From JAAYYF01 sp040255585 (GTDB lineage: Bacteria > Deinococcota > Deinococci > Deinococcales > Trueperaceae), in contig JBDZVI010000115.1 of NCBI GenBank assembly GCA_040255585.1, forward strand, positions 1 through 7,369: a DNA stretch of 7,369 nt, in the 5' to 3' direction. Positions 4,318 to 7,369 of the stretch are shown here, piece by piece; position 1 is the stretch's first letter, and each line of letters opens with the position of its first letter. Under the pieces are notes generated by a model that had not been told where the DNA came from, ran no database searches, and was given only the letters and a program-made list of their open reading frames with translations. Made by a program: the position numbers and the translations under genes.

Positions 4318-6684
4318 TCAACGGCGCAGGTAAGCGACGGTGACGCCGTGGCCCCCCTCGTAAGGCACGGCGTCCTCGAAGCGCTCTACGAGCTTCTCGC
4401 CCTTCAGGTAGCTGCGGACGGCGTCTCGCAACGCGCCGGTGCCCTTACCGTGCAGGACGCGCACCGACTCGAGCTTCAGGGCGTGCGCCTCGAGGATGAA
4501 GTCGCGCAGGAGCTCGAGGCCGGCCTCCACTCGTTCGCCCCGCAGGTTGAGCTCGCGGGGCGCGCTCGCCTGGCCGATGGCGACGGGCGTGCGCCGCGCC
4601 TGGCCGCCGCTCGCCGGCTTGGCGGGCTTGACGTCCGTCACGGGCACAGTGACTTTGATGAGGCCGAGTTGCACGACGACCTGGTCTCCCCTGCGCTCCA
4701 GCACGGGCCCCTCGGCCTCGTAGCTCGCGACGCGCACACGTCGTCCGGCGCCCAAGGGGTCGGCCCCTGCGGCCGGCGCCCCGGTGGCCGCGTGCGTGAC
4801 TCCGTCGCTCGCCGATCGGGTGGGCCACTCACCCGCAAGGGTGCGCGCGCCCTTACCGGCCAGGATGCGCGCCTGCTGCCTGAGGGCGCCGATCTCCTCC
4901 AGGGCCTTCGACCGCCTCTCGGGCTCCTCCCGCGCGCTCCGCTTGAGCCTGGCTGCGTGTTGCATGGTGTCCTTCAGGAGGGCTTCGGCGCGCGCAGCGG
5001 CTGCGGCCATGACCTCGCCCTCGCGGTCGCGCAGCATGGCGATCTGGTCGCGCAGCTGCTCGGCCTCGCGCACGGCCGTCTCGCTCGCGGTGCGTGCCTC
5101 GGCCAATTGCGCCTCCAGCTCCTCGCGCCGACCCTCCAGGGCGAGGAGGAGGGCTTCGAGCCTGCCGCCATCGGGGCCGAGCAGCTCGGCGGCGCGCTCC
5201 AGCAGTTCCTTGCCGAGGCCGAGGCGCTCGGCGATGGCGAGGGCGTAGCTGCGCCCGGGCTGACCCATGACGAGCTGGTAGGCGGGCCTCAAGGCCTCGA
5301 CGTCGAAGCGCATGGCCGCGTTGGTCACGCCGGGCGTCTCGGAGGCGAAGACCTTGAGGGGCGCAAGGTGCGTGGTCACGAGGCCGCGCGCGCCGGAGGC
5401 CACCACGGCCTCGAGGATGGCCTGCGAGATGGCCGCGCCCTCGTCCGGATCGGTGCCGGAGCCAAGCTCGTCGATGAGTACGAGCGCGTGCTCGTCGGCG
5501 CTGTCGACGATGGCGCGCAGGTTACGCAAGTGACCGGCGTACGTGCTGAGGCTGGCCTCGATGCTCTGCTCATCGCCTATGTCGCAGAGGAGTTCCCGCG
5601 TGTACGGGAGAAGGGGCTGGCGGGCGGCGTCGGCCGCCACGAACAGGCCCGAGTAGGCCATGAGCGCGGCCAGCCCGACCGTCTTGATCAGCACCGTCTT
5701 GCCGCCCGCGTTCGGACCGGTGATGACGATCAGCCGCGTGCCCTCGTCGAGAAGGATGTCGTTGGGCACGCAGTCTGTCACGAGCGGGTGGCGGGCGCCG
5801 AGCAGGCGCACGCGCCCGGTGGCGTCGAAGGCCGGCCTCGCCAGCCGCCATTCGGACGCTAGGCGGGCCGACGCGTTGACCACGTCGAGCTTGGCGACGA
5901 CCTCGAGGCTGGCGTCGAGCCGCGGCTCGTCGGCGAGGCGGCGACCCAGCGCGAGTAGGATGCGCCGCACCTCGTCGCGCTCCTCCATCTCCAGCAGCGC
6001 GAGCTCGTTGTTCAGGTCGACGACGGCGGCGGGCTCGATGAACACCGTGGCGCCGGAGTCGGAGCGGTCGAGGGCGAGGCCGGACACGCGCGCCTGGTGG
6101 TTGGCCTTGATCGGGATGACGTAGCGCTCGCGCCGCAGCGTGATGATGGGATCCTGCACGAACTCCGAGTACTGCTCGAGCAGTCGCGTCAGTCGATCGC
6201 GGATCCGGCCGCGCAGCGGGTTGAGCCGACGCCTGATGTCGTAGAGCTTCGGCGTGGCGTCGTCGCGAACGTTGCCGTCGGGGTCGAGCTGCTCCCTCAC
6301 GAGGCGCAGTACGCCGTCGAACGTGCCGATCTCGAGCGCGAGCTCGGCGAGCGCGGGCCGCTCGGAAACGAGGATGGCGCGGCGCAACGTGGCGGCGCCG
6401 TCGAGCGTGTAGGCGATGGACAGGATATCGGTACCGTCCAGCAGGTTGCCGTCGCGCACGCGCTGCACGAGGCCGCGCACGTCCTCGATGCCGCCCAAGG
6501 CGAGGAAGCCGCCCTCCACCACTTCCCTGACGCGCTCCAGCGCCCGCTCGGCGGCCGCCTCGTCCGGCAGCGGCGCCAGCGCGCGGGCCAGCTCGGCTCC
6601 CATGAAGGTGCCGGCGCGTTCCGCGAGCGCCGAGCGCACCCGGTCGAACGAGAGCTTGGTCAGGGTGTTGTCGGATACCTGCAC
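4318..6684 (-). CDS. mutS2: Endonuclease MutS2 (MutS2 ATPase with C-terminal Smr domain)
   Basis: MutS2 is a MutS-related ATPase without the mismatch-recognition domains. It is reported to bind branched DNA and suppress homologous recombination, and in Bacillus to rescue collided ribosomes. From GTG 6684 the protein has 788 residues, the usual family length. Residues ~1-300 are the core/lever region. The ATPase follows: Walker A GPNAGGKT at 323-330, signature SLSTYAGHL at 378-386, Walker B LVLIDELGSGTD with D405 and E406, and TTH at 437-439. A Glu/Ala/Arg-rich coiled coil spans ~505-610, a linker and small beta domain (VRVASYEAEGPVLERRGDQV) comes next, and the Smr domain occupies ~711-788 with HGKGTGALR at 745-753. 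The Smr LDLR motif reads LNLRG here. The frame is open to TTG 6693, but I prefer GTG 6684 (MQVSDNTLTKLSFDRV): TATACT lies 8 nt upstream and the added residues look non-conserved. A hairpin follows the stop codon, and the gene diverges from alkA. Confidence 0.95.
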   Translation of the reverse strand: MQVSDNTLTKLSFDRVRSALAERAGTFMGAELARALAPLPDEAAAERALERVREVVEGGFLALGGIEDVRGLVQRVRDGNLLDGTDILSIAYTLDGAATLRRAILVSERPALAELALEIGTFDGVLRLVREQLDPDGNVRDDATPKLYDIRRRLNPLRGRIRDRLTRLLEQYSEFVQDPIITLRRERYVIPIKANHQARVSGLALDRSDSGATVFIEPAAVVDLNNELALLEMEERDEVRRILLALGRRLADEPRLDASLEVVAKLDVVNASARLASEWRLARPAFDATGRVRLLGARHPLVTDCVPNDILLDEGTRLIVITGPNAGGKTVLIKTVGLAALMAYSGLFVAADAARQPLLPYTRELLCDIGDEQSIEASLSTYAGHLRNLRAIVDSADEHALVLIDELGSGTDPDEGAAISQAILEAVVASGARGLVTTHLAPLKVFASETPGVTNAAMRFDVEALRPAYQLVMGQPGRSYALAIAERLGLGKELLERAAELLGPDGGRLEALLLALEGRREELEAQLAEARTASETAVREAEQLRDQIAMLRDREGEVMAAAAARAEALLKDTMQHAARLKRSAREEPERRSKALEEIGALRQQARILAGKGARTLAGEWPTRSASDGVTHAATGAPAAGADPLGAGRRVRVASYEAEGPVLERRGDQVVVQLGLIKVTVPVTDVKPAKPASGGQARRTPVAIGQASAPRELNLRGERVEAGLELLRDFILEAHALKLESVRVLHGKGTGALRDAVRSYLKGEKLVERFEDAVPYEGGHGVTVAYLRR

Positions 6685-6692
6685 GGCGAACA

Positions 6693-6698
6693 AGTATA
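6693..6698 (-). promoter_or_regulatory. Putative -10 element of mutS2 (leaderless)
   Basis: The minus strand reads TATACT, one base from TATAAT, then 8 nt (TGTTCGCC) and the GTG at 6684. The TTG at 6693 overlaps the hexamer and could not be in the transcript. A TTGCAA lies further upstream, but its 20-bp spacing is too long for a normal -35. Confidence 0.55.
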
Positions 6699-6712
6699 CG
6701 TGCCAGGTCGGT

Positions 6713-6718
6713 TACGCT
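6713..6718 (+). promoter_or_regulatory. Possible -10 element of the alkA-like gene
   Basis: The plus strand reads TACGCT, a TANNNT match, 8 nt before an ATG at 6727 and 15 nt before the GTG at 6734. It faces away from the mutS2 -10 hexamer with only 14 bp between them. Transcription would start at about 6725-6727, giving an mRNA with almost no leader. Confidence 0.35.
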
Positions 6719-6733
6719 TTGCATCTATGAGGC

Positions 6734-7369
6734 GTGACCGAGGCGCGCGAGGACAAGGATTGCGCGAGCGTGTCGCGTAGCGACTACGTGTCGCGCAGCG
6801 ACGCCGGAGCGCAAGGCGACCGTGCGCCGCGCGGCGACGCCGCGGCGCGCGGTGCCAACGCCGCGGCGGAACTGGACCTGACGGCCGCGCCCCTCTTCGA
6901 CTGGCGCCACACGCTCGCGGCGCTGGCCGACTGGACGGCGGCCCCAGACCGCGGGCGCCCCACCCACGACGGCGCCGGTTGGCTCATGGCGCTGCGCGTC
7001 GGGTCGCACCCTGGCAAGCTCGTCGTGGCCGAGTTGCGACCGGGCCGGGCGGAGGGTTGTCTCTCCGTGCGCCTTGGTCATGGCGCTCGACCAGGTGCGG
7101 ACGCCGGCATCACGGTCTCAGAGGTGGCCGACGCGGAGTCGCAACTCCGGTGGCGCCTGGCGCTGGAGCTTGACACCCGGTCCTTGCACGAGGCGGCGAA
7201 GCGCGACCCGGCGTTCGAGCCGGTCGCTGCCGCCCTGGCGGGGTTCCACCCGCCCCTGTTCTCAAGCGCTTTCCAGGCGGCGTGCTGGACCGTGGTGAGG
7301 CAGCGCACGCCTCCGGCTTTCGCCGCGGCGAGCTTCGGACGCATCGCGGAGTTCCTGGGGGAGGAGGTC
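6734..7369 (+). CDS. DNA-3-methyladenine glycosylase, AlkA family (5' part, cut by window edge)
   Basis: AlkA-type enzymes excise alkylated purines and pyrimidines from DNA, starting base-excision repair. The frame is open from GTG 6734 to the right edge (212 codons, no stop), so the helix-hairpin-helix and catalytic Asp are outside the window. Recognisable AlkA N-terminal features are APLFDWRHTLAAL (compare PPYDW in E. coli AlkA), a beta-rich domain (GAGWLMALRVGSHPGKLVVAEL), the ESQLRWRLALELDTRSLHEAAKRDP segment, and GFHPPLFSSAFQAACWTVVRQRT, which matches the start of the glycosylase core where relatives read ...ILGQQ or ...IIGQR. The first ~45 residues are a low-complexity Ala/Arg/Asp/Gly tail. 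The start is uncertain: GTG 6734, GTG 6770 or GTG 6788 are possible, and none has a strong ribosome-binding site. The gene diverges from mutS2, so two DNA-maintenance genes share one short intergenic region. Confidence 0.82.
   Translation, partial: MTEAREDKDCASVSRSDYVSRSDAGAQGDRAPRGDAAARGANAAAELDLTAAPLFDWRHTLAALADWTAAPDRGRPTHDGAGWLMALRVGSHPGKLVVAELRPGRAEGCLSVRLGHGARPGADAGITVSEVADAESQLRWRLALELDTRSLHEAAKRDPAFEPVAAALAGFHPPLFSSAFQAACWTVVRQRTPPAFAAASFGRIAEFLGEEV
6770..6802 (+). repeat. Short tandem duplication near the start of the alkA-like gene
   Basis: GTGTCGCGTAGCGAC (6770-6784) recurs as GTGTCGCGCAGCGAC (6788-6802), 14 of 15 bases identical, with an 18-bp period. In the glycosylase frame it encodes VSRSD-Y-VSRSD, so the frame is kept. 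Each copy begins with a potential GTG start codon. Confidence 0.5.

Noticed and set aside
3517..5862. A 781-codon open frame on the plus strand, antisense to the HAD and mutS2 genes
   Set aside because: It is very long but is a by-product of high GC content: it mirrors real genes with complete catalytic motifs on the other strand, and its translation is a Gly/Arg/Ala/Val/His-rich string without any domain.
6097..6780. A 227-codon plus-strand frame antisense to the 5' end of mutS2
   Set aside because: Overlaps the conserved N-terminal part of MutS2, has no recognisable motif, and its end coincides with the short frame at 6727-6780.

Overview
This is a compact, very GC-rich bacterial window with short intergenic gaps. 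It carries six protein genes of recognisable family plus one 41-codon membrane micro-ORF. The most likely source is the Deinococcota, perhaps a Trueperaceae-like lineage. The reasons are the gene families, the GC content, and a repeated promoter style: a TANNNT -10 hexamer 6-8 nt upstream of the start codon with no Shine-Dalgarno sequence. That arrangement is the leaderless-mRNA layout known in Deinococcus and relatives. The lineage call is inference; I could not run a search.

Layout, left to right. (1) Minus strand, 73-1575: a MATE-family (NorM-like) multidrug/cation antiporter, followed 21 nt downstream by a tiny single-span membrane protein with a strong Shine-Dalgarno sequence. (2) Plus strand, 1635-2738, divergent from the MATE gene: an exported or membrane-anchored protein with ankyrin repeats followed by a LytM (M23) zinc endopeptidase domain. 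(3) Minus strand, 2778-3464, convergent with it: a LOG/TIGR00730-family nucleotide phosphoribohydrolase. (4) Minus strand, 3556-4185: a HAD-superfamily phosphatase of the phosphoglycolate phosphatase type. (5) Minus strand, 4318-6684: full-length MutS2 with an ATPase domain, a coiled-coil clamp and a C-terminal Smr domain. (6) Plus strand, from about 6734 off the right edge: the first ~212 codons of an AlkA-type DNA-3-methyladenine glycosylase, divergent from mutS2.

Functionally the right half is a DNA-maintenance neighbourhood. MutS2 acts on recombination/branched DNA or stalled ribosomes, AlkA removes alkylated bases, and a phosphoglycolate-phosphatase-like HAD enzyme could in principle clear the 2-phosphoglycolate released by DNA strand-break end repair. 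The left half is cell-envelope related (efflux pump, small membrane partner, cell-wall hydrolase). Apart from the MATE/micro-ORF pair, the genes look like separate transcription units.

I see no mobile element, CRISPR array, rRNA, tRNA or convincing riboswitch, and no exotic defence system. The most useful observations are the two initiation modes (leaderless versus Shine-Dalgarno) side by side, the micro-ORF behind the efflux pump, the ankyrin-LytM fusion with an extra insertion in its peptidase fold, and an Asp-to-Asn change in the Smr LDLR motif of MutS2. Positions 1-72 hold no gene I can support.
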